DNA of 64,000 nt from the NCBI GenBank assembly GCA_037974665.1, contig CM075765.1, positions 5,709,501-5,773,500 of the forward strand, given 5' to 3'. Source of the stretch: Ehretia macrophylla. Taxonomy: Eukaryota > Streptophyta > Magnoliopsida > Boraginales > Ehretiaceae. This document shows positions 34,143-46,529 of the stretch, in pieces. The position numbers were made by a program, and so were the translations under genes. The stretch's first letter is position 1, and every line of letters begins with the position of its first letter. Below the pieces are notes generated by a model that did not search any database, was not told the DNA's origin, and saw only the letters and a program-made list of their open reading frames with translations.

Positions 34143-36596
34143 TGAAAGGATCAGTTCTGAGAAACGTGTGATTCACAACGTAATTGAGTTAAAGCGGAAG
34201 CGTTGAGCAATTCAAAATTTTCAACATTAACTTTTGTAATCATATGCATTTTCAAAGTAAAGTCCATGGTAATCAATATGCAACATCTAATATATCAAAT
34301 ATACTATAAAAGAAACAAAAAATATAACGGTATACCTCCCGTTCATAGCCGAGAAAATGTAGAATCACGACGAAGATGCTACGACGTGAACAAGCCTTCT
34401 TCACATATGCAAAGGCTCTAGATCAAAACACACAAGCATCCAACGATTATTACTACAAACTAAGTTATTATGCTAGCTACTTAGTAGTAGATTAGAGTTT
34501 GCGTATAATTAGAAAGCAAAAAGAATAACACTTATCTGTTTTCATGCTTTGGCCAAAGAAGATATAGTTCTTTCCCGTAGATGGCCGAAAGGATGATGAA
34601 ACGAGATGACATGGACTAGCCTCCTTCACAAGTGTAAAGGTTCTAGATCGATACACACGAGCATCCAAAAGCAAACTTCACCAACCAAGTAAATGTGCTA
34701 GCTTCTCGGTAGTAAAGCTAAGCTTGTATAAGTTAGAAAAACAAAAGAAAATTTTCCCTAATTAATCTCTACCATGGCCGAAATCACCATGGGAGAATGA
34801 GAAGTGTTTTTCTTGCATTTAGGTTGTGTTGGCCGGAAATTCATCATCAAAGAAAGAGAAAAAATGGCCTTTATATAGTGTCTAGAGTTGTCTTAGTGAC
34901 AACTAGCAAGCATGCATTATCTCGAGATATATTCCTTTTGCCAAGTGTTTAGCATGCACGCTATCAAGACATTTTATTTTTGCCAAGTGTCTTTCTCTTC
35001 TTTCTATGGGGCGTCCAAGTGGCATGCAAGAACAAGACTTATCTTCTTTATTTTGCATGTGTGACTAGTGGCAAGAGAGAGAATAATCTTATCTTTATAA
35101 TATCTTCCATTTTGCCAAATGTCAAAGGTCAAATCTTATCTTATAAAGATGATGCCAAGTGTCCCTCTCCTTGCATGCAATCGGCCAAGTGGCAATAAAA
35201 GAGAAAGACTTTTCTTCATCTTTTTGCATGCATGACAAGTGGCAAGAGAGAGAAGAATCTTATCTTTATAATATCTTCTTTTTGCCAAGTGTCAATTCTC
35301 TTGGAATTCTAAGATTGTGCCATGTGTCAAGCATGCACAACTTTTAATTAATTATTACTTATCCCAATAAGAATAATTAATTGCAAATATGGACATTTTA
35401 TATTTATGCTTTAGCCCCAAAACTTTCTAAAATTACACTTTTGGCCCACTAAACTATTAATGTCCAAAATGATACCGTTAACACTTTAACGCATTTCAAA
35501 CTCAATACCAAGCTCGTTAATTGCCTTATTCTTGATGCTCCTTTTCGTGTGTGACTTTCTAGATTCATAATCGTATAGCTATGAGGGACTATTAAACACT
35601 TTTAATCTATTCCGAGAATGTCTATGTCATTCTCCGGAATACCCTCACGTTCAAGAGTTACGTCCAGCAACATACGCACATCATGACAATTTATACGGTA
35701 ATGAAGTCCAACTCTTATGAATCTACTTATAGTCGCGAATTAGCGTGCAGTCCGATCCTTCTATTAAATATGTCCCTATCGTTATGGGGACCATGATACG
35801 ATTAAGTCCACTAAACGATTCTATGCATAAATCTATTTGGTGGAATGAGAGATGACACCTATGGAACCATTTCCATCATTCCATTTGTTATGTGCCTCGG
35901 CCAAGGACTTCTTCATTCAACAATCGAAATAAGATCGCATAGGACATCACCTCCCGTCGGAGGTTAACGGATCCTATCTTGACAATTACCTGTCGGTCTC
36001 TATATCACAAGACTAAACTATGAGAGGTCGTTGCTCACCTTGTATAAGGTAAGTTTTGTCCAAACGCATGATTTAGCCCCTAATATATCTGACAACCGTA
36101 ATTTCTCAAGTCAAAGGATTAATTTGCACAATTCGCAACAAATAATAAACTATTAATCCAAAGTCATGTAGTTTGTTATTCTGGTCACATTCAGTGATTC
36201 GTTCAACTAACAATCACCCATATGTAAGTTAGTTGCATCCCTATGCTGTTACGGCACAAGAGTCACCATCTTTTATCATTAACATCTCTATGTTAATCAA
36301 AGGTAACTTACATATGATAGCCCGTACTTGCTTATTCTAGTCCTGGTCAAATAATCTGCGGGCTATGAATCAGTTTGAATGTTTATCATATCGAAGAAAT
36401 ATGCCAATGTATTCTAAACACTTTTAGAATATATTTCTTCTTCGAAAAACATCAAGGACACATTCATATAATAAGAATGACGGAGAATATGAACGTCACA
36501 AACATATAGACATAAATGTCATTAGGTACAAGTTAATGCCAAAATATTCCTAAAATAGGTCATCTAACTATATAGCATTAGGGCATATCTCAAACA
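34143..36596 (-). repeat. 3' LTR of the second copia element
   Basis: On the minus strand it starts TGTTTGAGATATGCCC and ends GATCCTTTCA, 2454 bases. Between about 34930 and 35330 it holds about a dozen copies of a CCAAGTGTC or CAAGTGGCA motif. Confidence 0.85.
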
Positions 36597-36609
36597 ATCT
36601 CTCACTTGT
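36597..36609 (-). promoter_or_regulatory. Copia polypurine tract
   Basis: ACAAGTGAGAGAT on the minus strand lies directly before the 3' LTR, in the place and form expected for the plus-strand primer. Confidence 0.75.
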
Positions 36610-36616
36610 ACTAATG

Positions 36617-36621
<5 letters not shown>

Positions 36622-36694
<73 letters not shown>
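36622..36694. repeat. (AT)n microsatellite
   Basis: About 73 bases of uninterrupted AT, between the copia polypurine tract and the RNase H remnant. Confidence 0.95.
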
Positions 36695-36697
<3 letters not shown>

Positions 36698-36699
36698 TT

Positions 36700-39600
36700 A
36701 GTGCAACACACAATGATATCACATATCAATCTTTACAAGGCGTGGACCTAGCTATGATAAATTCATGGCTAAGGTAAGTGGGTCAACTACATTAGATGTG
36801 GCCGTTTTTCCACAATGACATATCACAATTTTGTTATAGGCTACAGATACAATATATGAAAATGGAAACATCTTTCCAAATGTTTGGACATACTGTGAGA
36901 CCCTGGTTCCTTTAGCTTGAACAATAGCTTCATTATAGTCGTAACGTAAAAAGCATCACAACTAAATGATAAGAACCACTAGGAACTTGTATGATTTACT
37001 TTAATCCAAACAGCTTGTTTTGTAACATCAAATATCACAAAAGATATAATATATGTACTGGGACATACAGTTCATTTAGAACTTTTCTAACTAATTGTGT
37101 TCCCATTAATCATGAACATGAACCCCGAAATAGACATTCTATTATTAGTTTTAGATCAAAATCTAAACTAATAAATCCATCACCACGGATTCTACCTTCT
37201 CCATAGAATATATTTTAAGTGCTTTAGAAGTACTTTAAATATATGCAAGTATTATCCAACATTCTCAATTTGGATGTGATTGACATTCATTCGTAACACT
37301 TTACAGTTTGTGTAATGTCAATCGTTGTACTTAGTATAGCAACTTATAAAGTCATCTATTACTGAAGCATATGATGATTTCATCCCAAGTTTGCTACACC
37401 ACAAGAGTTTCTCGAAAATCATTCGCCGGAGATGGATTTATTGTCACAAGGACAATAATTCATTTCTTTGATTTGTTTTCGAAAAACAATCTTGAACACC
37501 TTCAAGATCACTCTAGGTACAATCTTTAGAATATGCTTAAGTAATCTCTTCGTACTATCACCATAGCTACGAATTTCCGTGATACTAATGACATCTTCCA
37601 AGTATGGAGAACATTTAATATGACTAGACTATAACTGACATCACATCACTTATATCATCAACTATGATAGACAAGTCATCAACATACAGATTGAGAATAA
37701 TAATTGCGTTCCCACTATCTCTGATGCAAACACAAGGTTCATCCAAGTAATCATTATCTCAAAGGCACAAACCACTTTTGTGCATCCAATAGAAGATATC
37801 CCCATATTATTTAGAGGATGAGATACACTACTAGATTTGCAGAGATCTTGTGTGATGACATTTTAGACCGAATTGAATAGATTCAATATTTAGATTTAGG
37901 TGATTTTGTGGCTTAGAGGACACTTCCACAATTTCTATTTAGTTAGATTGCATCAATCTTCTTGAACAATACATTTTCTTCAAGAATGATCACAATCCAA
38001 CAGATCAATACAACGTGATCACACAATAGAAATTATATCCTATAAAATAAGGATATAGCATGACATTTCCTTTCAACCCCATATTCCTACTTGTCCTTTA
38101 AAAAATTTTCAATAAAAGTAGAACAATCCAAGTATTACATCCTTTAATATTTGGTTGCTATCCAGCTCTGATCACATATAAAGTTATAACAATAATAAGA
38201 ATCAAACTATTCAATAAAATTGAAATAAGGAAAGTACAACAAACAAGTAAATAGTATGATTAGTCCAACTAATCCACTTTTGCACAAAACATAATTTCTT
38301 CACTAAGAAATTCTTGTTTAGTTGTGGTGCATTAGGTGTTGTTAATTACGATACTATACCGAAAAATTAAGATGTTTATCCAAATAGTACTCAAGTATTT
38401 TAGAATCATAATCACATCATAATGCAATAATAACTTTTTTTATATGGTTTCCCTACTTTAGTCTAATGCTCTTCAAATCATTCAAAAACTTTAGGCACAT
38501 TCTTCAACAAGAACACATAACCTTACTATGACAATCATTAGTGAGGTTACATAAAGGAGAAAACACAGTTGAAGCTTATTCACAAAAAGGCTCGTACATC
38601 ACCATGTACTAATCCAAATAATTTAATATCTTTATCCGTTTATCAAACAAAGGGTGACTCGGTTACCTTCCCAAAATAAGATGTATAAGTCGATCCGAAA
38701 ACCAACTTACTCAATATCTTAATATTGGAACTAACTAAGTCATAAAGAAAATACAACTGACTTGGATTACTAGCTTTATCTCAAAATATATTCGGTATGT
38801 GGTTAATCAGTTAACAATATTTTTGTTTTTAGCGAATGCAACAACAATTGTCCTATATGCTTACACTAAAACCATTCCATGCTTCCAAAGCGCACTTTGA
38901 TTAAGATTCTTTCAAATGCACATACACTTATGTCACAAAAGAATCAAAACCATAAAGTAATAACAATCATTAACAAAGGAGATTTACCATTCATAGCCTT
39001 GACATTCAAGCTATAAAGATATATTGAATAAATCCTCATTTTAATGTCCGATTTATCAATTATGTAAACACTTTGACATATACCTTTACAATCCTTAATT
39101 ATCCATTAGATTATGCTCACACTGGCTTACTAGAAATTATCTAATTCTTGTCTTTCTTCTTTGCATTATGGACAATCAAAGATGAAACATGACCACAAAT
39201 TGACTTCCTATATTATACCAATGAAATATGTTTTCCATACAACTCTTTGTAGGTTTAGAATCATATTCCTTTTATATCTTGTATACTATTATACAATCAA
39301 CAAAAAAATATAACTCAATAGCATATTAAAGTTGTTTTACTTATCAATCATAAGTATCATACTTTTTCCTTTTGATGCATTTATCAAGAAGGAAACTTAA
39401 GAGCATTCCAATCTAATCATCTGATTAAGTTTCTAAGAACTATTCTTAGACAACATTTAATCAATAAAGTTTGGTCCGATTCATGTGATATAAGTCTAGA
39501 ATATTAAGATAAAGATGCGTTCATACATGCAGCCATAAACATGCGAAAAAATAAGATTGCTAGTTGACTTTAACTTGTTTAATCATTTAACTAGGACTTT

Positions 39601-41217
39601 AATTAAATGATAGCTCTCACTAATTTTATCGAATCTCATACTCCCAAAATGAGAAACGCGAATTTTAGAATCCAGGAGTGGGTGACCAAATTCTCCTAAT
39701 CATTTGTATCCATTAAACCTTTGTGGTTATAATTGGAATATAAATATTAAGAGTCAACAACACTTTGTTGTCTATTTCTCAAAATAGGTTATGGTCATAT
39801 TCAGTCCTCAAATTACTTAGATCTCAAACCTTTGTGGATATAATTGATTAAGTGATTCAGTTAAATCCAACCCATCATCTCATAGTTATCCAACAAATTG
39901 AATCAATAACCTCAAGCCTTTTTGGCTATAATTGGTCGTTAGATTTTGGAAGATAACCACATCACTATGTTCTACTAGCGACTTAATTAAACTTATTACG
40001 AATCATGTCCCTTTACCTTTGGGTAAGACCGGATATGATCGCTTTGGGTTCATTAAGTCCTAGGATGGCAGAGGACTATAGATCTAATATTAGTTTGGAC
40101 ATTGGAAGTTTTGTTTGTTTGTTAAGGTCTCACTTTGTACATTAGTTCATTTATAAGCAAATATCACATATAAGCAAACGAATGAACACATATGCATGAA
40201 TCATACATTAAGATCTCATAGTGCACACAAAGCTACTTATAAGATACCAACATATAAAGCATATAAAATAGTATGCATGCAACACAAACGAATGGTGAAT
40301 CATGGACTTGGGCTTTGAATAAGGAAAAAAAGATTATCCTAAAGCACATCCAATGTCTTCAAGATCTTCAACTTTGTCAAAATCTCCAAAGCCCCTCCAA
40401 CTCATTGGATATCTTCATTGGTCATCTTGCACTTCTTTTGAAAGATTACAAATAGTCCTCACTACATAATTCTCTCAGTTTGCAAGAAAGTAAAAATGAG
40501 ACTTATGTCTCAATTATAAACCATCAATTCCATAATCAAATTCACCATTCATCCACCCATACAAGCTCATAAAGCTAAGATTAAACATATTGCATATATA
40601 ATCCAAGCTAAACAAGTAAGCTAGCAAATATCTTATGCATCACATACAAAAGACAACAGAACCATCTAATCTTTAACATCCATTAGCAACACCTTGATAA
40701 TCTATATGTAAACCAATAGATTCCATGATCATAACACCTTATAACACAAATGCAAGTTAAGATCAATTATCGTGCCAAGTACAAGCAATATAGGAATAAT
40801 TTTTCAACCTTTACAATCCCAAGAAAACTCTCGGCCATGGCAAGGGAAAAATGCTCTTCATTCATGTTCCATGTTGCATCATATACGACTACAATACACA
40901 TGGAGTGGCATATTTCTCAAAAACCAACCTCAAGACCAAAAAGAAACGGCCAAGGCTAGGAGAAAAGGCTCTACTCACATGTTCCATGTTTCATCATATA
41001 CGACGTACAATACACATGAAGTGCCGTGTTTTTCAACTATCCAAAATCCTAGTGTCACTCGGTCATGCCAAGGAAAAAATATTATACTTGCTCGTTTCTC
41101 GAACCACCATTGACAATCTTAGATCTTCACATGCATATGCTTAGAATCATAAGATAGGCCATTTTACATACTTTAAAGGTTAGATCTACATGTGATTTCA
41201 TGGACTTTAGAAAATAT
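36700..41217 (-). pseudogene. Decayed internal region of the second copia element
   Basis: Frames are heavily broken. RT is recognised by Leu-Tyr-Val-Asp-Asp-Leu (Asp pair within 37675-37686), preceded by Glu-Pro-Cys-Val-Cys and followed by a 60-codon open piece at 37419-37601. The RNase H end is recognised by a Val-Asp-Pro-Leu-Thr motif near 36776. From about 38000 to 39500 I can only infer gag-pol from position. The stretch 39500-41217 is leader; it repeats a CCTTTGTGG/TATAATTG phrase near 39715, 39830 and 39915. Confidence 0.65.
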
Positions 41218-41230
41218 GGCTCTGACACCA
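41218..41230 (-). promoter_or_regulatory. Primer-binding site of the second copia element
   Basis: TGGTGTCAGAGCC on the minus strand, two bases inside the LTR border. This fixes the orientation of the element. Confidence 0.8.
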
Positions 41231-41232
41231 CT

Positions 41233-43080
41233 TGAAATGATCAGTTCTCAGAAACGTGTGATTCACAACATAATAAAGTTAAAGCGGAAGCTTTGAGAAA
41301 TTTAAAATTTTCAACATTATCTTTTGTAATCACATGCATTTCCAAAGTAAAGTCCATGCTAATCAACATGTAACATATAATATATCAAATATACTATAAA
41401 GTAAACAAGAGATAAAATGGTATACCTCCCGTTCATAGCCGAGAGAAGGTAGAATCACGACGAAGATGCTACAGCATTGACAAGCCTTCTGTACAAATGC
41501 AAAGGCTTTAGATCAAAACACACAAGCATCTAACAGTTATTACTACAGACTAAGTTAATATGTTAGCTACTTAGTAGTAGATTAGAGCTTGCAAATAATT
41601 AGAAAACAAAAAGAATAACACTTATCTGTTTTCGTGCTTTGGCCGAGAGCATCAAGGAAAAAGATATAGTTCTCTCCCGTAGATAGCCGAAAGGATGATG
41701 AAACGAGATGGCATGGACTAGCCTCCTTTACAAGTGTAAAGGTTTTAGATCAATACACACGACCATCCAAAAGCAAACTTCACCAACCGAGTAAATGTGC
41801 TAGCTTCTCGGTAGTAGAGCTAAGCTTGTATAAGTTAGAAAAACAAAAGAAAATTTTCTCGTATTAATCTCTACCATGGCCGAAATCACCATGGGAGAAT
41901 GAGAAGAGTTTTTCTTGCATTTAGCTTGTGTTGGCCGAAAATTCATCATCAAAGAAAGAGAGAAAATGACCTTTATAGAGAGTCTAGAGTTGTCTTAGCT
42001 TGTGACAACTGGCAAGCACGCATTATCTTGAGATATATTCTTTTTGCCAAGTGTCTAGCATGCATTCTATCAAGATATTTTATTTTTGCCAAGTGTCTTT
42101 CTCTTCTTTCTATGGGGCATCCAAGTGGCATACAGGAACAAGACTTATCTTCTTTATTTTGCATGTATGACAAGTGGCAAAAGAAAGAAGAATCTTATCT
42201 TTATAATATCTTCCATTTTGCCAAGTGTCAGAGGTCGAATCTTATCTTATAAAGATGATGCCAAGTGTCCCTCTCATTGCATGCAATCGGCCAAGTGGCA
42301 ATAAAAGAGAAAGACTTTTCTTCATCTTTTTGCATGCATGACAAGTGGCAAGCTAGAGAAGAATCTTATCTTTATAATATCTTCTTTTTGCCAAGTGTCA
42401 ATTCTCTTGGAATTATAAGATTGTCCCATGTGTCAAGCATGCACAACTTTTAATTAATTATTACTTATCCCAATAAGAATAATTAATTGCAAATATGGAC
42501 TTTTCATATGTACACTTTGGCCCCAAAACTTTCTAAAATTGCACTTTTGGTCCACTTAACTATTAATGTCCAAAATGATACTGTTAACACTTTAACTCGT
42601 TTCAAACTCAATACCAAGCTCGTTAATTGCCTTATTCTTGATGCTCATTTTTGTGTATGACTTTCTAGATTCATAATTGTGTAGCGATGAAGAACTATTA
42701 AACGCTTTTAATCTATTCCGAGAATGTCTCCGTTATTCTCTGAAATACCTTCACGTTCAAGAGTTACGTCCAGCAACATACGCGAATCATGAAAATTTAT
42801 ACGGTAATGAAATCCAACTCTTATGAATCTATTTATAGTCGTGAATTAGTGTACAGTTCGATCCTTTCATTAAATATGTCCCTATCGTTGTGGGGACCAT
42901 GATACGATTAAGTCCACTAAATGATTCTATGCATAGATCTATTTGGTGGAATGAGAGATGACACCTATGGAACCATTTCCATCATTCCATCTGTTATGTG
43001 CCCCGGCCGAGGACTTCCTCATTCAACAATTGAAATAAGATAGCATTGGACATCACCTCACGTCGGAGGTTAACGGATCC
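41233..43080 (-). repeat. Truncated 5' LTR of the second copia element
   Basis: It matches 34143 to about 35970 in the 3' LTR, including the CCAAGTG motif cluster at 42040-42440. It breaks at GGATCC (43080), where viral DNA begins. Confidence 0.85.
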
Positions 43081-44166
43081 TGTTGGAAATGATATGGCGA
43101 CACGACCTGGTTCTAGAGGATGTCTGACACAGTGTGGACAGGATTGAGGATGTCCAGCAAGTTGGCATTTTTCACATGGTTTAGCTGGTTGGGATTCTGT
43201 TGGAAATGATATGGCGACACGACCTGGTTCTAGAGGATGTCTAGAGATTCTTGGTGAATCATGGATGATTGGTCGGTTATGGCTTCTTTCATAATTATTT
43301 TTCCATCAAGGAGGGAATGTGAGTTCATGTTTGGTGTAAATCTTTGGTTGGGTAACATTACTATCACCTAACACGTGGGCTCGAGGCTTACAGTTGTGGT
43401 CCATGGAAAAGAGATGGATTTGGACTTTATAGGTCATGAAATGATAGAGTGAGATGGGTTTGGAATCGAGGCTTACAGTTGTGGTCCATGGTACAACAGT
43501 TTCATTTGGGTTTATATCAGCTCCATAAAGCTGGATAAGGACCTGTATGGTTTGAGAGAGAGTAGGATGGGAAAGATCAAGGGTGAAGTTTGGTTCAACT
43601 TGGATAAGAACATGGCCATTGTGAAGACTTGCTTCAACGGCACAGATGAGTGCATCATCAAACTTACGCCACCTGGTATCTAGTAAAGAGACTAGACATG
43701 AAACATTTTTTCCGGCAAGGAAACTAGGCTGTAAGGCTAGACGAATGGCTCAAAGGTGTAAACCTTTGTAACCTTTATGTCTATATCTACGGAGATCAGG
43801 TTCAGAAAGTATGGGGATATAGGTTTCTGAGCAGGAAGAGGATACGGATTGTACAAAGACTGTAGAGGATTTGTACACGGCTGTAAGGGCTGCTGGCTTG
43901 ATAGGTAATAGAGATTTGAACTTTTGTGTAAGTTGGGAAGTTTGCTAATATGAGTATGGGTTTAACGGAGAGAGTTTGAAGAGTTCTCTTGGTTTAGTAG
44001 ATGGAGGTGTTTGGGTTATGTCTACCTCATAATGAGATGCAGAAGGATCAAAGGAAGTGACTTCAGAGTTGTTAGCAACTACTTCTCGTTCTGGCAGGGA
44101 AAAGTCAACCATGGTAGATACACTGGTCACAACTGGACTTACTGCAGGACTTACTGCGCCTTTCAT
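43081..44166 (-). pseudogene. EPRV copy G, 5' part of the movement protein with internal rearrangement
   Basis: The minus-strand frame starts at ATG 44164-44166 and holds the 30K core with the Leu-Leu-Asp-Thr-Arg-Trp motif near 43680. Stops lie near 43945 and in the core. A templated insertion lies at about 43450-43492, and a repeated block of about 45 bases (43081-43125 and 43198-43242) ends at the copia LTR. Whether this was a long or short unit cannot be told. Confidence 0.82.
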
Positions 44167-44272
44167 TCACTCTTTAACGGCTATTACCCTGTTGCCAAAG
44201 ACTCTAGTGTTCAACACACAAGTATAGTTTAAGACTTTCAATACCCGAATAGGGAAGTGCTACAGTTAACTA

Positions 44273-44285
44273 GGCTCTAATACCA
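44273..44285 (-). promoter_or_regulatory. Primer-binding site of copy G
   Basis: TGGTATTAGAGCC on the minus strand, with one C to T change from the canonical site. The 17-codon leader ORF is intact across it (44270-44323). Confidence 0.8.
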
Positions 44286-44839
44286 CTAAGGGAAAAATGA
44301 GAGAAGCGGGAGGCGGAAGACATGGCTAAAGGCTAAGGGTAGAGAGAAGGAAGATGTAAGTTGTTTGAGAGAAAGAAAGATATGTTTCAATCCAAATCTG
44401 ACTCTAACGCTAATTCTGATAAGATTTGAGAGAAAAAAAGATGTATTGCAATCCAAATCTGACTCTGCCCCTTTAGTCAGGGGTTCTTTATTATTTATAG
44501 GCAAACTATTACAAAGCCTAATAATAAAAAGCGGAATCTTCACTATTCCTGACAAGGACTAAAGCATCTTCCTTTAATAAAGAAAAAGCTGACACGACAA
44601 AAAGAGATTCTTAATAATTCACAATAAGATAAACCTGACGTGACAAAAGCGGTTTCCTTTAATAAAGGAAATCTCACTTATTACAAACAGACAAATAAGA
44701 TATGACCTAAAGGGAATCTGAAGTGACAAAAGATTCCTATCATATCCTATTATTACAACATGACAAACCTATTTATAAAACACGAAGCTTCATCATAGGG
44801 TCCACCCGGGATTCCTGGAATCCTGTCTGCAATGAGTCA
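44286..44839 (-). promoter_or_regulatory. EPRV promoter/leader region between copies H and G
   Basis: About 554 bases, with TATAAATA at 44492-44499 (minus), two ~57-base leader repeats and both palindromic blocks. Confidence 0.78.
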
Positions 44840-46136
44840 CTATCTGTCATTATTGAGATCGATATCATCCCACTCCTGAATGTTTTGGCTAAGATCTCCC
44901 CCCTACGGGTCATAGTCAGACCCAAGGTCTGCAGTGGAATAGCCATCTTCTTGAGAAAAATTCTGGAAGGCGAGAAGATGCTTATGAAAAGTGGGGCTAT
45001 TAGGGAAGCGGACGTGCGAAAATTCTCGGGGATTAGAAACATTTAGACCATAAGCTCTAGCAGTGGCTCTCTTGACAGTAAGACATTGTTCCCAAGAAAT
45101 AAAATATTCCCAAGGCTCTTGCCAGAGGTGGAAATGGTTGATTGGGATGATGGTTAGCGAAATGGCTTGATTCCAAACATTTGTGAGGTGAATGATGAAA
45201 ACCTGTTGGTGTTGAATAATTTGACCGGTGATGAGTGTTGGAGGATCAAATGATTGGAATACCTGTGAGAATAGCTTGATAAAACGGGACTGCGGGAACA
45301 CATGAACATGTCTCTAAATGAGTTCTGGATCAAAAAGAACTGCCATGGGATAATAATTAAGCCAATACCAAAGATACAAGAATTGCATCTTGGAAAAGTC
45401 ATAATTATTGAAATCAAGAACTGTATCCCATGGTTCTTCATGCTGGGGATTATCACGAACAACGTTGCAAATATAATAGACAGAGCTTAAAAGATCAATA
45501 ATTCGTCTGAGTTTGATCTCAACGAATTCCTCAAAGAAATCAGTGATCTGGCTACGTGCGAACGCTCTTAGAATTTTGAGTTGAAACTCCTCATGAAGGG
45601 CTGCGAGAAATTGTGCCTGTTGATCTAGACTTAAATCATAAAATGTCTGAGACTGGCCATCAGTGGGATCTGGATTTGAGATGGAACTGCCTGGGATAAG
45701 ACCTGGAACAAGGGAAGATGGGAGTGTGCGACCATTTAGATTTACCATGCATACAGCTTTCTCGGATGGTGGTGTGCGAAAGAGAAAATCAGCAAGGATA
45801 TTCTCTTTGCCTGGGATGTGTCGTATTGTCCAATTGAACTGGGAAATCCATTATGCCCATCGGATGAGTTGTGGATCCGGAATATCATTCTGCTTTCTTT
45901 TGAGAACTTCCTGAAATCCTTTAAAATATGTTTCAATAACAAAATGATTCTGAGCAAGATAACACTTGAATTTTTTGATTCCCTGAATAACTGCAAGAAC
46001 TTCTCTTTTGAAAGAGGGATAATTACGCTGTGCTGGTGTGACAGATCCTGATTTGTAATCACAGATTTGTTTGTGTCCATTGTCTTTTTCAATGAGAAAT
46101 GCTACCCAAAAATCAAAGGAAGCATCAGTCTGCAAT
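44840..46136 (-). pseudogene. EPRV copy H, RNase H and C-terminal domain
   Basis: RNase H motifs lie at about 45890-46130, followed by the C-terminal domain to a terminal stop at 44840-44842. Upstream it is cut at 46129-46136, where the octamer GTCTGCAA (plus strand) is shared with the sequence just past the viral stop codon. The open pieces 45314-45748 and 44903-45301 carry most of the C-terminal domain. Confidence 0.82.
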
Positions 46137-46529
46137 AAGTCACCATCTGTCATTATTGAGATCGATATCATCCCACTCCTAACTGTTTTGGCTAATATCC
46201 GTTACAAAGCCTAATAATACAAAGCAGAATCTTTACTATTCCTGACAAGGACTAAAGCAGCTTCCTTTAATAAAGAAAAAGCTGACACAACAAAAAGAGA
46301 TTCTTAATAATTCACAATAAGACAAACCTAATGCGACAAAAGCAGTTTCCTTTAATAAAGGAAATCTCACTTATTACAAACAGACAAACGAGACATGACA
46401 TAAAAGGAATCTGTAGTGACAAAAGATTCTTGTCATATCCTATTATTACAACATGACAAACCTATTTACATGACACGAAGCTTCATCATGGGGTCCACCC
46501 GAGATTCCTGGAATCTTATCTGCAATGAG
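46137..46529 (-). pseudogene. Scrambled EPRV tail and promoter scrap
   Basis: Bases 46137-46200 repeat the viral 3' coding end. From 46201 the sequence jumps into the intergenic region upstream of the TATA box and runs to the stop of copy J. TATA box, leader and primer-binding site are missing here. Confidence 0.7.

Larger units (their letters stand above)
34143..43080 (-). mobile_element. Ty1/copia element with two LTRs, 5' LTR truncated
   Basis: On the minus strand this is 5' LTR (43080-41233, missing about 620 bases at its outer end), primer-binding site, a long leader, decayed gag and pol, a polypurine tract and the complete 3' LTR (36596-34143). The LTRs match closely over their shared part. 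Copia pol is identified by the RT motif at 37675-37686 and the RNase H end near 36760-36900. EPRV copy G replaces the outer part of the 5' LTR from 43081. Confidence 0.85.

Noticed and set aside
34980..35347. Frames of 62-72 codons repeated in both copia LTRs, and 41899-42252
   Set aside because: They repeat because the LTR repeats; none shows codon-level constraint or a domain, and they overlap the CAAGTG motif array.
36622..36694. AT repeat as a possible origin or matrix-attachment signal
   Set aside because: A simple microsatellite with no further support.
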